Source of the DNA: Fuerstiella sp.
Lineage (GTDB): Bacteria; Planctomycetota; Planctomycetia; Planctomycetales; Planctomycetaceae
Length of the DNA: 64,000 nucleotides
Reading direction: 5' to 3'
NCBI GenBank assembly: GCA_014238335.1
Contig: JABABI010000006.1
Span: 77,246-141,245 of the forward strand
Each line of letters begins with the position of its first letter. The stretch's first letter is position 1. The notes under the pieces are model-generated. The model ran no database searches, was not told the origin of the DNA, and worked only from the letters and a program-made list of their open reading frames with translations. Below, piece by piece: positions 1-8,304 of the stretch. Position numbers and translations under genes: made by a program.

Positions 1-419
1 GTGTCGATCCGACAAAAGTCGTTTTGCTGGGTAACTCCGGGGGCGGCGTGCTGACCGTTTACGTCGCGGCCCTTGATGAACGCATCGCTGCCGCCGTGCC
101 CAGCTGTTCATTCACATCGTACACCAGTTCCACAGGCTTTATATTTCACTGTGACTGTTGTCTGGTGCCACGTGCTCAGGTGGAACTTGCAGACATGTCG
201 GACATTGGAGCACTGACGGCACCGCGGCCGATGCTGGCCGTTCACGGACGCATGGACGGACTGCACGCATTCCCGGACGTCGAAGCGGCCATGTCACGTG
301 TCCAATCCATCTACACAGCGGCCGGGGCAAACAACCATTTCCATCATGAATGGGGGGCTGCCGGGCACAAGTTCTACCCTAACGTCATGTGGCCGTTCCT
401 TGAATCGACCGTGAAATGA
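1..419 (+). CDS. Alpha/beta hydrolase, C-terminal part (acetyl xylan esterase/prolyl oligopeptidase-like)
   Basis: The gene enters from the left edge already in frame, so the N-terminus is missing and the TTG at 24 is not a true start. The visible part begins at the nucleophile elbow: GNSGGG carries the catalytic Ser. A typical catalytic Asp region (HGRMDG) and a C-terminal catalytic His (AAGHKF) follow at the usual spacing for the esterase/dienelactone hydrolase fold. The likely role is hydrolysis of an acetyl or other ester on a carbohydrate, but the substrate is not visible. It ends with TGA about 100 bp before the next plus-strand gene. The fold call is firm and the substrate is open. Confidence 0.8.
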   Translation, partial: VDPTKVVLLGNSGGGVLTVYVAALDERIAAAVPSCSFTSYTSSTGFIFHCDCCLVPRAQVELADMSDIGALTAPRPMLAVHGRMDGLHAFPDVEAAMSRVQSIYTAAGANNHFHHEWGAAGHKFYPNVMWPFLESTVK

Positions 420-524
420 TCGAGGGCGAGTCGTCTAACGGCAGAACAAAGCTTCAGCAGTCCTGAATACGCAAACAACGATTTCCAATACATCATACCT
501 CTCCGTTTTAAAGGACACTGAATA

Positions 525-2765
525 TTGCAACATTCGTCCTGCCTTGCTGTGGCCCTTCTTGCCCTGGTCTGTCTGAACGGCGATCCTCCCGCAACAGCAG
601 ATGAACCAGCGGAACAACGTCCCCGGCTGCAAGACCTGGGCATATCGATTGGAATCCTTCCCACTGGTCCGACAAACTCGTTGACGGACGTTGACGGTGT
701 CCAGGTCGGACACCGCACGATTTCCGCAGGCGACAGTATCCGGACCGGAGTCACCGTCGTAAAACCGCACACCGAAAACGTGTTTCTGCAAAAAGTTCCG
801 GCCGCCATCCATGTGGCGAATGGCTTTGGTAAATTCGTTGGCAGCACGCAGATCGAGGAGCTCGGCGTGCTTGAGACTCCCATTGTTCTGACAAATACGT
901 TGAGCACATTTGTGGCGGCCGACGCGCTCTTGGGCTGGGTGCTGAAACAACCGGGGTGCGAAAGCGTTAAGTCTGTGAACCCGGTGGTCGGTGAATGCAA
1001 CGACGGGTTCCTGAACGATATTCGTCAGCGACGTGTCACGGCAGACGACGTTGTCGCTGCACTGGAGAATACTCACGGCGGCCCGGTCGAAGAAGGCTGC
1101 ATCGGTGCCGGCACGGGCGTTCGCTGCATGGGATGGAAGGGCGGGATTGGCAGTTCGTCCCGCAGCCTTCCGGACAATCTGGGCGGCTACACAGTCGGTG
1201 TCCTTGTGCAGACCAATTTCGGCGGTTCTCTGACAATTGCCGGGGTGCCGGTCGGACGCGAACTCGGACGTTACTACCTGAAGGACCAGGTACGAGAGCA
1301 CGAACATGGATCCTGTATCGTCATTGTGGCCACCGATGCTCCGCTGGATTCGCGTCGTCTGGAACGCCTGGCGCGGCGTGCACCACTGGGACTGGCAGCT
1401 GCTGGATCTCCGATCTCCCACGGCAGCGGTGATTACGTACTCGCCTTTTCCACAGCACGCGGCGTGCGGTCGACATACCAGGCTGCTTCAACCACCGAGT
1501 CCACGGACCTGCTGCGTGATGATCAGCTGTCTCCTCTTTTTCAGGCCGTCCGGGACGCCACTGAAGAAGCGGTTATCAACAGCCTGCTGCAAGCTGTCAC
1601 AACAGAAGGACACAAAGGCCGGACCGTGGAAGCAATTGCCCCGGATCAGATTGTCGAAGTCTGCCGACAATATGGAATCGTCGCAGCAGACGACAGCCGA
1701 AACGGGCGGTCACAGGTTGCCGGACGTCCGCATTCCGCCGTACTGACCTACGGGCAGCCGCCACTGCTGGGGATCGTGAAACTGAAGGTGGACAGAATGG
1801 AACAGCAAATGGACGACCTGATGACACAGCACAAGGTTCCGGGATTGTCGATTGCTTTGATCGCAGATCGGCTGCTCGTCTGGTCGCGAGGATATGGCGT
1901 CCGCTGTGCAGACTCCGATCACCCGGTCGATCCGGATACGATCATGGAAGCCTGCTCGATGAGCAAGCCGTTTTTTTCATACCTGGTGTTGAAGTTGGTG
2001 GAAGAAGGTAAATTCGATCTGGACAAACCGCTGACTGACTATCTTGCAGCAGACTATCTGAAAGACGACCCGCGGCATCGTCACATATCAGCTCGCATGT
2101 CAATGACTCATTCCTCAGGTCTGCCGAACTGGCGCCCCGGTGGCTGGCGGTCTGGTTCACCGTTGTCTTTGGCATTTATGCCGGGTAAAACATTCCGGTA
2201 TTCGGGTGAAGGCTTTTTGATGCTGCAACGCGCGGTTGAACAACACTTGAAAACAGGCCTCGACGCACTTTCGCTCGTACGCCTGATCAAGCCGCTTAAG
2301 CTGACGAATACACGCTACGTGTGGGATGACCGATTCACGCTGCGATCGTCCTGCGGGCACGACCGGAACGGTGTCGTGAAGACACAACGAGAGTATTACG
2401 CGGACGCCAATGCGGCCTATTCGCTGTACACATCCGCCGCCGACTACGGACGGTTTCTTGTGGAAATCCTGAGCGAAGATCGCAGTGGATCTCAATCCAT
2501 TTCCGCGAAGATGCGAGCAGAAATGCTGGCACCGGGTTCTCATCGTCAGGATCAGGATGCAGACTGGGGGATGGGATGGGGCCTGCGATCTGTCGACGGT
2601 CGTCGGCAGGTGTATCACAGCGGGGCAAACGGTACGGGATTCCGCTGCTACAGCGAATTTTGTCCAGAGACCGGTGACGGGCTGGTGATCATGTCCAACG
2701 CCATCGGCGGAACAGAACTCTGGCAGGCAGTGGTCGATCAGTGGCATGAACCACCAGTGCCGTGA
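525..2765 (+). CDS. P1-family peptidase (DmpA/BapA-like) fused to a beta-lactamase-type serine hydrolase
   Basis: A 746-aa exported protein with two catalytic domains. Residues 1-25 look like a signal peptide. Residues about 35-385 match the P1/DmpA aminopeptidase fold (N-terminal nucleophile, self-cleaving): VGVLVQTNFGGS places the expected nucleophile at Ser235, followed by LTIAGVPVGREL. Residues about 415-746 match the class C beta-lactamase/penicillin-binding-protein fold, with SMSK (Ser478, Lys481) as the SxxK motif and HSGANG near residue 693 as the third box. An in-frame TGA at 519-521 forces the start to TTG 525. A purine-rich AAAGGA lies about 10 nt upstream. DmpA homologues normally end near residue 375-390, so the second domain is an addition. 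Probable role: periplasmic hydrolysis of D-amino acid or beta-amino peptides or esters (inference). Confidence 0.87.
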   Translation: MQHSSCLAVALLALVCLNGDPPATADEPAEQRPRLQDLGISIGILPTGPTNSLTDVDGVQVGHRTISAGDSIRTGVTVVKPHTENVFLQKVPAAIHVANGFGKFVGSTQIEELGVLETPIVLTNTLSTFVAADALLGWVLKQPGCESVKSVNPVVGECNDGFLNDIRQRRVTADDVVAALENTHGGPVEEGCIGAGTGVRCMGWKGGIGSSSRSLPDNLGGYTVGVLVQTNFGGSLTIAGVPVGRELGRYYLKDQVREHEHGSCIVIVATDAPLDSRRLERLARRAPLGLAAAGSPISHGSGDYVLAFSTARGVRSTYQAASTTESTDLLRDDQLSPLFQAVRDATEEAVINSLLQAVTTEGHKGRTVEAIAPDQIVEVCRQYGIVAADDSRNGRSQVAGRPHSAVLTYGQPPLLGIVKLKVDRMEQQMDDLMTQHKVPGLSIALIADRLLVWSRGYGVRCADSDHPVDPDTIMEACSMSKPFFSYLVLKLVEEGKFDLDKPLTDYLAADYLKDDPRHRHISARMSMTHSSGLPNWRPGGWRSGSPLSLAFMPGKTFRYSGEGFLMLQRAVEQHLKTGLDALSLVRLIKPLKLTNTRYVWDDRFTLRSSCGHDRNGVVKTQREYYADANAAYSLYTSAADYGRFLVEILSEDRSGSQSISAKMRAEMLAPGSHRQDQDADWGMGWGLRSVDGRRQVYHSGANGTGFRCYSEFCPETGDGLVIMSNAIGGTELWQAVVDQWHEPPVP

Positions 2766-2822
2766 CCCCAGTGGCTGAACAGGCCGACTGCGGTCATTAC
2801 CTTCCGAATCACTCAGGATTGG

Positions 2823-2849
2823 GCCGCGTGTAAACGATCGTTACACGGC
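2823..2849. terminator. Dyad between convergent genes, possible bidirectional terminator
   Basis: GTGTAA and TTACAC flank a short self-complementary centre (CGATCG), giving a near-perfect palindrome. It lies between the end of the P1-peptidase/beta-lactamase gene and the end of moaC, which converge. The T-tract on the plus side (GATTTTC) is short, so termination activity is only plausible. Confidence 0.4.
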
Positions 2850-2855
2850 AGATTT

Positions 2856-3344
2856 TCAGTCACCAGTCGAATCGCCACGCACGTAGTGTCCGCTGCGGCC
2901 ACCGGATTTCTCAAGCAGACGCACCCCCGTAAGCTCCATGTCACGGTCAATCGACTTGCACATGTCGTACACGGTGAGTGCGGCAACGCTGACTGCCGTC
3001 AGGGCTTCCATCTCCACTCCGGTTCGTCCGAAGACCGACACCGTCGATTCGATGCGCAGTTGTGTGTCCGATACGAATGCAAAGCTGACTGCCACCGAAT
3101 CAAGTCCCAGCGAATGACACAGCGGTATCAGTTCGTCCGTGCGTTTCGTCGCCATGATGCCAGCCAGTCGAGCGACCTCAAGAACGTCGCCCTTCGACAT
3201 TCCCTTCTGCTGAATCGTTAACAGCGTCACTGGCTTCATCGACACAAAGCCTTCCGCCCGAGCCATGCGTTGAGTGACAGGCTTCGCGCTCACGTCAACC
3301 ATGCGGCAGGCGCCGTTTTCGTCGAAATGAGTAAGGTCAGTCAT
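2856..3344 (-). CDS. moaC: Cyclic pyranopterin monophosphate synthase MoaC
   Basis: MoaC converts 3',8-cyclo-7,8-dihydro-GTP to cyclic pyranopterin monophosphate, the second half of the first step of molybdenum cofactor synthesis, in the cytoplasm. The 162-aa product is of normal length. It has the N-terminal [18 protein letters not shown], the central [17 protein letters not shown] and the C-terminal [19 protein letters not shown] followed by MCKSIDRDM, which carries conserved catalytic residues. The ATG at 3344 fits the family alignment. A GTG at 3359 overlaps the asd stop as GTGA and would add five residues, so coupling to asd is possible. It is the last gene of an asd-moaC pair; no other moa gene is nearby. 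Confidence 0.96.
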   Translation of the reverse strand: MTDLTHFDENGACRMVDVSAKPVTQRMARAEGFVSMKPVTLLTIQQKGMSKGDVLEVARLAGIMATKRTDELIPLCHSLGLDSVAVSFAFVSDTQLRIESTVSVFGRTGVEMEALTAVSVAALTVYDMCKSIDRDMELTGVRLLEKSGGRSGHYVRGDSTGD

Positions 3345-3355
3345 GGCGTTGCGGC

Positions 3356-4360
3356 TCACTGCTGCTGTGCAAGTAATTCGGCGATCTGCACGGCGTTGGT
3401 AGCCGCACCTTTACGCAGGTTGTCAGACACGCACCAGAATGACAGTCCATTGGGATTCGAAAGGTCTCTGCGAATCCGTCCGATAAACACGTCGTCACTG
3501 CCATCACAGTTGGACGGCATGGGGTACTGACCGTTGACAAGATCGTCAACGACCTGAATGCCCGGAGTTTTTGCGAACAGCTCGCGTGCTTCCTCAACCT
3601 CAATCGGGCGGTCCGTTTCGACCAGAATGCTTTCGCTGTGGCAATTGGACACCGGGATTCTGACGCAGGTCGGACAAACCATGATCGAATCGTCACCGAA
3701 GATCTTGCGAGTCTCGTACACCATCTTCATTTCTTCACTGGTGTAACCGTCTTCCTTCAGGCTGCCGATCTGTGGAATAGCGTTAAAGGCGATCGGATGA
3801 GCGAAGGCCTGATAGTCGTAGCTGTCCCCGTTCAACGCAGCACGGGTACCTTCCTGCAGATCCGTGTTCCCCAGCAGACCAGCTCCACTGGTCGCCTGGT
3901 AGGTGCTGACGACAACTCGACGAATTCGCGCCGCGTCATGCAACGGCTTCATCGCCAGAACCATCTGTGTGGTTGAGCAGTTCGGACTGGCGATAATGCC
4001 TTTGGCGTTCAGTGCTGCTGCCGGATTGATCTCCGGAACCACCAGCGCCACGTCCGGATTCATACGCCAGTATCCGGATTCATCAATCACCTTCGCACCG
4101 ACTTTGACGGCGGATGGCAGGAATTCAGCGGCCGTGTCGTCGGGAGTACTGGCGATCAGCAGATCAATGCCGTCGAAGCAGTCGTGCGTCAATTCTTCGA
4201 TCGTGATTGTCTGACCGGCCAGAGTAATCTGTTTACCGGCACTGCGGGCAGATGCCAGCAGCCGGAATTTCTTAGCCGGAAAGTTTCGCGTCTCCAGCAA
4301 CTCAAGGATGATAGTGCCAACGGCTCCGGTGGCTCCAACAACGGCAACGGTCTCAAACAC
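3356..4360 (-). CDS. asd: Aspartate-semialdehyde dehydrogenase
   Basis: Reduces aspartyl phosphate to aspartate semialdehyde with NADPH, the branch point to lysine/diaminopimelate, threonine and methionine. The 334-aa length is normal. The N-terminal Rossmann motif is VVGATGAVG (residues 7-15). The catalytic Cys128 lies in SPNCSTTQ, and the substrate-binding region [12 protein letters not shown] is present further on. Its stop overlaps a possible moaC GTG start, so the two are probably cotranscribed. The promoter should lie in the 273-bp divergent gap to the sigma-factor gene; no clear hexamers were found there. Confidence 0.96.
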   Translation of the reverse strand: MFETVAVVGATGAVGTIILELLETRNFPAKKFRLLASARSAGKQITLAGQTITIEELTHDCFDGIDLLIASTPDDTAAEFLPSAVKVGAKVIDESGYWRMNPDVALVVPEINPAAALNAKGIIASPNCSTTQMVLAMKPLHDAARIRRVVVSTYQATSGAGLLGNTDLQEGTRAALNGDSYDYQAFAHPIAFNAIPQIGSLKEDGYTSEEMKMVYETRKIFGDDSIMVCPTCVRIPVSNCHSESILVETDRPIEVEEARELFAKTPGIQVVDDLVNGQYPMPSNCDGSDDVFIGRIRRDLSNPNGLSFWCVSDNLRKGAATNAVQIAELLAQQQ

Positions 4361-4633
4361 GACGATTCCTGATCACCAAAAAGGAAAAAGTGGATAACGG
4401 CCGGACGATTCCCGGCAAATACGTTTGTGAGTCCACAGCGGACGATTTGTCAGTGGTATTTCGATGTGACAGCCGGGTAGACTCCAATCTTACACCGCCT
4501 GACAAATCTGCGGCCGCCAACGGACGTAACGGCCGGTATTGTTGTGACATATCCCTGCAAAAGTACTGATTTCTGGTCTTTTTTCCATTTCTTTCAGACA
4601 AAGAATCCTGATTCCTGACTCGGGAAAAGTGCC

Positions 4634-5248
4634 GTGTCTAATCAATTTCCTACAGATTTTCACCAGGAATTCCGGTCCTGTGTTGGGCAACTGACGAAGG
4701 ATCCGCAGAAAGCTCTTGGTAAGCTCTTTGACCTCGCCGCCATGCGACTGGTTCGCTTGGGCGTGAGTGTCACTGGAAATCAGGCAGATGCAGAAGATGC
4801 GGTTCAGGGGACTTTCTCAAGAATTGCCGGCAAACCAAAGTTGCTGGCTCGCGCGGACGCCCCGTGGCCTTATCTGATCAGGGCCGTCAGAAATGAATCA
4901 TTGCGAATCGTTCAAAAACGCAGAACCACCAGCCTGGGAGAAATCGATACTCAATGTGAGACGGACACGGCCGAGTTCACGGTCCAGCGTGAAGAGACCG
5001 CAGTTCACGTGCAGCGCATTCTGCGAACGTTGCCGAAGGCGCAGTATGAGGTCGTGATCCTTAAGCATTGGGAAGAGCTGACGTTTGCGGAAATCGCGGA
5101 CGTACTTGGAAAATCACAGAACACAGTCGCTAGTCGTTATCGATACGCGATGGAAAAACTTCAACGCAGTCTGGAGTCAATCGTGCACGAGACCGACGAA
5201 CCCAGCCAACCGAAGAAGCGGAGTACCGCATCTCAGCTTATTCAATAG
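4634..5248 (+). CDS. RNA polymerase sigma factor, ECF (sigma-70) family
   Basis: A 204-aa sigma factor with region 2 (about residues 25-95, QADAEDAVQGTFSRI and RNESLRIVQKR) and region 4 (about 120-175, LPKAQYEVVILKHWEELTF then EIADVLGKSQNTVASR, a helix-turn-helix). It starts with GTG after a purine-rich GGGAAAAG. It would direct RNA polymerase to a dedicated promoter set. It sits just upstream, on the same strand, of a single-pass membrane protein and the pilus/secretion-like block, which suggests but does not prove that it controls that block. A C-terminal basic tail of about 20 residues is extra. Confidence 0.9.
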   Translation: MSNQFPTDFHQEFRSCVGQLTKDPQKALGKLFDLAAMRLVRLGVSVTGNQADAEDAVQGTFSRIAGKPKLLARADAPWPYLIRAVRNESLRIVQKRRTTSLGEIDTQCETDTAEFTVQREETAVHVQRILRTLPKAQYEVVILKHWEELTFAEIADVLGKSQNTVASRYRYAMEKLQRSLESIVHETDEPSQPKKRSTASQLIQ

Positions 5249-5302
5249 AACATTTACACAATATCCAGAACCGAGCCTCCACCATATTCATCCCGCCAAT
5301 TC

Positions 5303-5773
5303 GTGAACCATCCAATGAGTCAAAAACTGAGCCTTTCCGAACCCGCTCTGCCAGAGCATGAACTGATCTGTGATGCCGCACCGATGCCGAAATTGTCGGC
5401 AGGCTTCAAGTCCCGCGTGCTCGCGGAGTGTGGCACCAGCATTATGGCCGCACGTCGCACATTTCGCCTTAAGGTCGCCGGCGGCTTCGGAGCGGTCTGT
5501 TGTCTGGGCCTGCTGTTCTGTGTGTCGATACCCATGGACGATGCGCCCGACCAGCAGATTACGGCTCAGCCACCGGCGCCTCAGCCGGTTTCACCTCAGG
5601 CGATCAGTCCGGGCGTTTCGTTTGGAATGCCGTCGGGAGGGTCGCGAATGACGGTCGACGCGCGTAAACCACGCGCCAACAAGAAATCGGACAGCAGTCA
5701 GATGAATCAGATCATCGAACAGTTGAATGACCGTCAACAGCTGTTCAACGCCAATATGCTGCCGAAATTCTGA
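5303..5773 (+). CDS. Single-pass membrane protein, possible anti-sigma partner
   Basis: A 156-aa protein 54 bp after the ECF sigma gene. The N-terminal half (about 1-55) is predicted cytoplasmic, with a short amphipathic LSAGFKSRVLAECG segment. A hydrophobic segment near residues 58-77 would span the membrane. The rest is Pro/Ala/Gln-rich and ends in a charged, coiled-coil-like stretch (QMNQIIEQLNDRQQLF). No zinc-binding HxxxCxxC motif is seen, so a classical ZAS anti-sigma is not supported. The role as sigma partner is inferred from gene order. The start is GTG 5303, or ATG 5315 four codons later. Confidence 0.65.
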   Translation: MNHPMSQKLSLSEPALPEHELICDAAPMPKLSAGFKSRVLAECGTSIMAARRTFRLKVAGGFGAVCCLGLLFCVSIPMDDAPDQQITAQPPAPQPVSPQAISPGVSFGMPSGGSRMTVDARKPRANKKSDSSQMNQIIEQLNDRQQLFNANMLPKF

Positions 5774-5898
5774 TAAGAGCAGGGCCCTCAACGCAGGTTC
5801 GAGCTGATGCTCGGAACTGTCTGCCCGCGACCGTTGATGGCATGATGTGAAACAACGACCGCATGTTTTCATGAATACACGTCGCGAAGCCGACTCAC

Positions 5899-7152
5899 AT
5901 GCCTCACGATTCGCTGGCTGCAGAATTCTCAGACGCAATACGGTCGTTACAAGACGGCGATGCCGAGTACGTGCCTCAGCTGGTGGATCTGTTGCTGAGA
6001 AAAGCCCGCGACTTTCGGGCCAGCGACGTGCATTTGGTGCCGCAACAGACCGGCCTCAAACTGCAGTTGCGTATTGACGGCGTACTGCACCACGTCATCA
6101 CCTTTGACGGTGACGTCTGTCCCCGCATTGTGGCTCGGCTGAAAGTCCTGGCGGGGCTGCTGACGTATCGTACAGATGTACCGCAGGAAGGGCGCATTGC
6201 GAGTTCCGGCTCAGATGCCGAGCAATTGGCCGGTGAGGTTCGGGTGACGACGTTTCCGACACTGTTCGGCGAAAAAGCGGCCGTGCGCCTGTTCGCGGAC
6301 AGCGATCATTATCAGAGACTGAATGAACTGGGACTTCCGGACGACATTGAAACCGCAATGGGCAACCTGTTGCAGGCAACATCCGGAGTCATCCTGCTGA
6401 CCGGCCCTTCGGGCAGCGGCAAGACCACAACAGTGTACGCCTGCCTGCGGGAACTGGTCCGACTGCACGGAGATGGCAAGGGACTGATGTCGCTGGAAGA
6501 TCCAATCGAAGTGGTCGTTCCCGGAGTGACGCAGTCTCAGGTCAGGCCACACGTCGGCTTTGACCTGGCAACAGGAATTAAGTCGATGATGCGTCAGGAC
6601 CCGGACGTGATCATGATTGGCGAGATCCGCGACCCGGAAACTGCGGAATGTGCGTTTCAGGCCGCCTTGACCGGACATCTGGTGCTGACAACCTTTCATG
6701 CCGGCAGCACCGTCGAAGCTGTCACTCGGTTACTGGATATGGGCATTGAACCCTACCTGATCAACAGCACCTTACGGGCCATCGTTTGTCAGCGTCTGTT
6801 CAGAAAAACATGTCCAGAGTGCTTTAACCAGCCAACCACGGACATAAACCCTGCGGGAATTCAGAAACCGACAGGGTCCGCAGACAATTCTGCGACCGTC
6901 GAGGTTCCTGCTATTCGTTGCCGGACGTGTGGTGACATTCGTTACCACGGTCGGTTTGTCACGGCCGAATTGCTGAATCCGAACCGAACTGAGATTTCTC
7001 AGGCACTGCTTGAGCGAGTCGACGCCAATCGGCTGGAATCCATCGCGAAAGAATGTGGAACCGTTACACTTCACGATCGTGCCCGGGAAGCCGTCCGAAC
7101 GGGGCTGACCTACCCTGAGGAAGTCTTCCGCGTACTTGGCAGGAGGCTCTGA
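5899..7152 (+). CDS. GspE/PilB-type secretion or pilus assembly ATPase
   Basis: A 417-aa hexameric ATPase of the type II secretion/type IV pilus superfamily, expected at the cytoplasmic membrane face to drive pseudopilus assembly. Walker A is GPSGSGKT (residues 169-176). The Asp box is MSLEDPIE (near 197-204), Walker B is DPDVIMIGEIRDPETAE (about 234-250) and the His box is LTGHLVLTTFHAGS. A four-Cys zinc site is present as CPEC (305-308) and CRTC (about 342-345), as in GspE/PilB. It lacks the long N-terminal MshEN/GspE-N region of full-length PilB (about 560 aa), so it is a short form. It is followed by three GspF-like genes. Confidence 0.93.
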   Translation: MPHDSLAAEFSDAIRSLQDGDAEYVPQLVDLLLRKARDFRASDVHLVPQQTGLKLQLRIDGVLHHVITFDGDVCPRIVARLKVLAGLLTYRTDVPQEGRIASSGSDAEQLAGEVRVTTFPTLFGEKAAVRLFADSDHYQRLNELGLPDDIETAMGNLLQATSGVILLTGPSGSGKTTTVYACLRELVRLHGDGKGLMSLEDPIEVVVPGVTQSQVRPHVGFDLATGIKSMMRQDPDVIMIGEIRDPETAECAFQAALTGHLVLTTFHAGSTVEAVTRLLDMGIEPYLINSTLRAIVCQRLFRKTCPECFNQPTTDINPAGIQKPTGSADNSATVEVPAIRCRTCGDIRYHGRFVTAELLNPNRTEISQALLERVDANRLESIAKECGTVTLHDRAREAVRTGLTYPEEVFRVLGRRL

Positions 7153-7211
7153 TCGATCAAAGTTGACCGACTTGTGTCTTCGTTTCCTTACTCAACAAAA
7201 CGTCTGCCTGC

Positions 7212-8273
7212 ATGTCGTCCGTGACTCTCGAAGATATCAAAAACCTCAGCACCGAGGTGCAGGCTTTGGTCGCAGCAGGGCTGCCACTGGAGACAAATCT
7301 CGCACAGGCGGGACAGGGGCACGGCCGGCGTCTGGAACAACTCACCGAAACAATCTCCACGCGTCTTTCCGAAGGGCGGTCGCTGCAGGACACGATTCGT
7401 GACAATAAAATCGGCGCCCCCAGGATGCTGGCTGCGGCCGTGGCGGCGGGAGTTCGAACCGGACAACTCGGCGGCACGATCGAGATGCTCGGAAATATGG
7501 CCGACGATCTCGTGGATCTGCGTCAGCGTGTGCTGCAGGCCTTGACCTATCCGCTGACGATTGTCGCCATGGCGCTGCTGCTGTTCCTGATGTCGATTCG
7601 ACACTTTTTGGCCGCTGTCGGGGGGATGCTGAACGACCCTGCTGCGTTGAGCACGTCAACCTTTCAGCAAGTTATAGTCTTGGATGCACAATACTGGTGG
7701 TGGCCGCTGCTTTTTCCCGCAGTCTGCCTGTTCTTTGCGATGATGTGGGTTTTCTCGGGGCGAGCGGACTCGATGGCGTTCAACGGACCGGAAAAGCTGC
7801 TGCTGCTGCTGCCGGGTGTGGGCAGCATGATCCGTGACCTGCAGTTCTACACCCTGACGCGTATGCTGTCGCTGATGGTGGAACGCGAACTGCCGTTATC
7901 TGATTCTCTGCTGCTGGCAGGCGCCTGCTGCGGAAATTCCAGACTGGATACCGCATGCCAGCGGACGGCCAATGAACTGCAAAAAGGAAATATTCCAATA
8001 CCCGGCAGTAATGAAAACTGGCGTCCGGGAAATCTGCCTCCATTGCTGATGGCCTGCATAAGAAACTGCAGTCAGAAGGAGGACCTGTTTAAGGAACGAC
8101 TGGGCAGCGTCGTGGGATACTACTCCCGTCGGCTGAACGTCAGTGTGTCGTGGCTGCGCAACATCATTCCGGTCGCCATGTTGCTGGTCATCGGGGGCGG
8201 CACCGTGGCCCTGTATGGCCTGACGGTGTTCCTTCCCATCACAGAACTCTACCGCTTCCTTACGCCTAATTAA
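7212..8273 (+). CDS. GspF/PilC-like inner-membrane protein 1
   Basis: A 353-aa T2SF-domain protein. The cytoplasmic part carries LVAAGLPLETNLAQAG and LSEGRSLQDTI, typical of the GspF helical bundle. The motif PRMLAAAVAAGVRTGQLGG matches the conserved region before the first transmembrane helix (near QALTYPLTIVAMALLLFLM). A second hydrophobic pair lies near 160-180 and the last helix at the C-terminus. GspF is the platform that couples the ATPase to the growing pseudopilus. It is the first of three different T2SF genes in a row, 59 bp after the ATPase gene. Confidence 0.88.
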   Translation: MSSVTLEDIKNLSTEVQALVAAGLPLETNLAQAGQGHGRRLEQLTETISTRLSEGRSLQDTIRDNKIGAPRMLAAAVAAGVRTGQLGGTIEMLGNMADDLVDLRQRVLQALTYPLTIVAMALLLFLMSIRHFLAAVGGMLNDPAALSTSTFQQVIVLDAQYWWWPLLFPAVCLFFAMMWVFSGRADSMAFNGPEKLLLLLPGVGSMIRDLQFYTLTRMLSLMVERELPLSDSLLLAGACCGNSRLDTACQRTANELQKGNIPIPGSNENWRPGNLPPLLMACIRNCSQKEDLFKERLGSVVGYYSRRLNVSVSWLRNIIPVAMLLVIGGGTVALYGLTVFLPITELYRFLTPN

Positions 8274-8304
8274 CACGTCTGGATTCTGAAGTGATCCTTG
8301 ATTG

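Noticed and set aside
435..1421. 328-aa open frame on the minus strand
   Set aside because: It lies opposite the P1-peptidase domain, whose motifs are intact, and its own sequence shows no family pattern.
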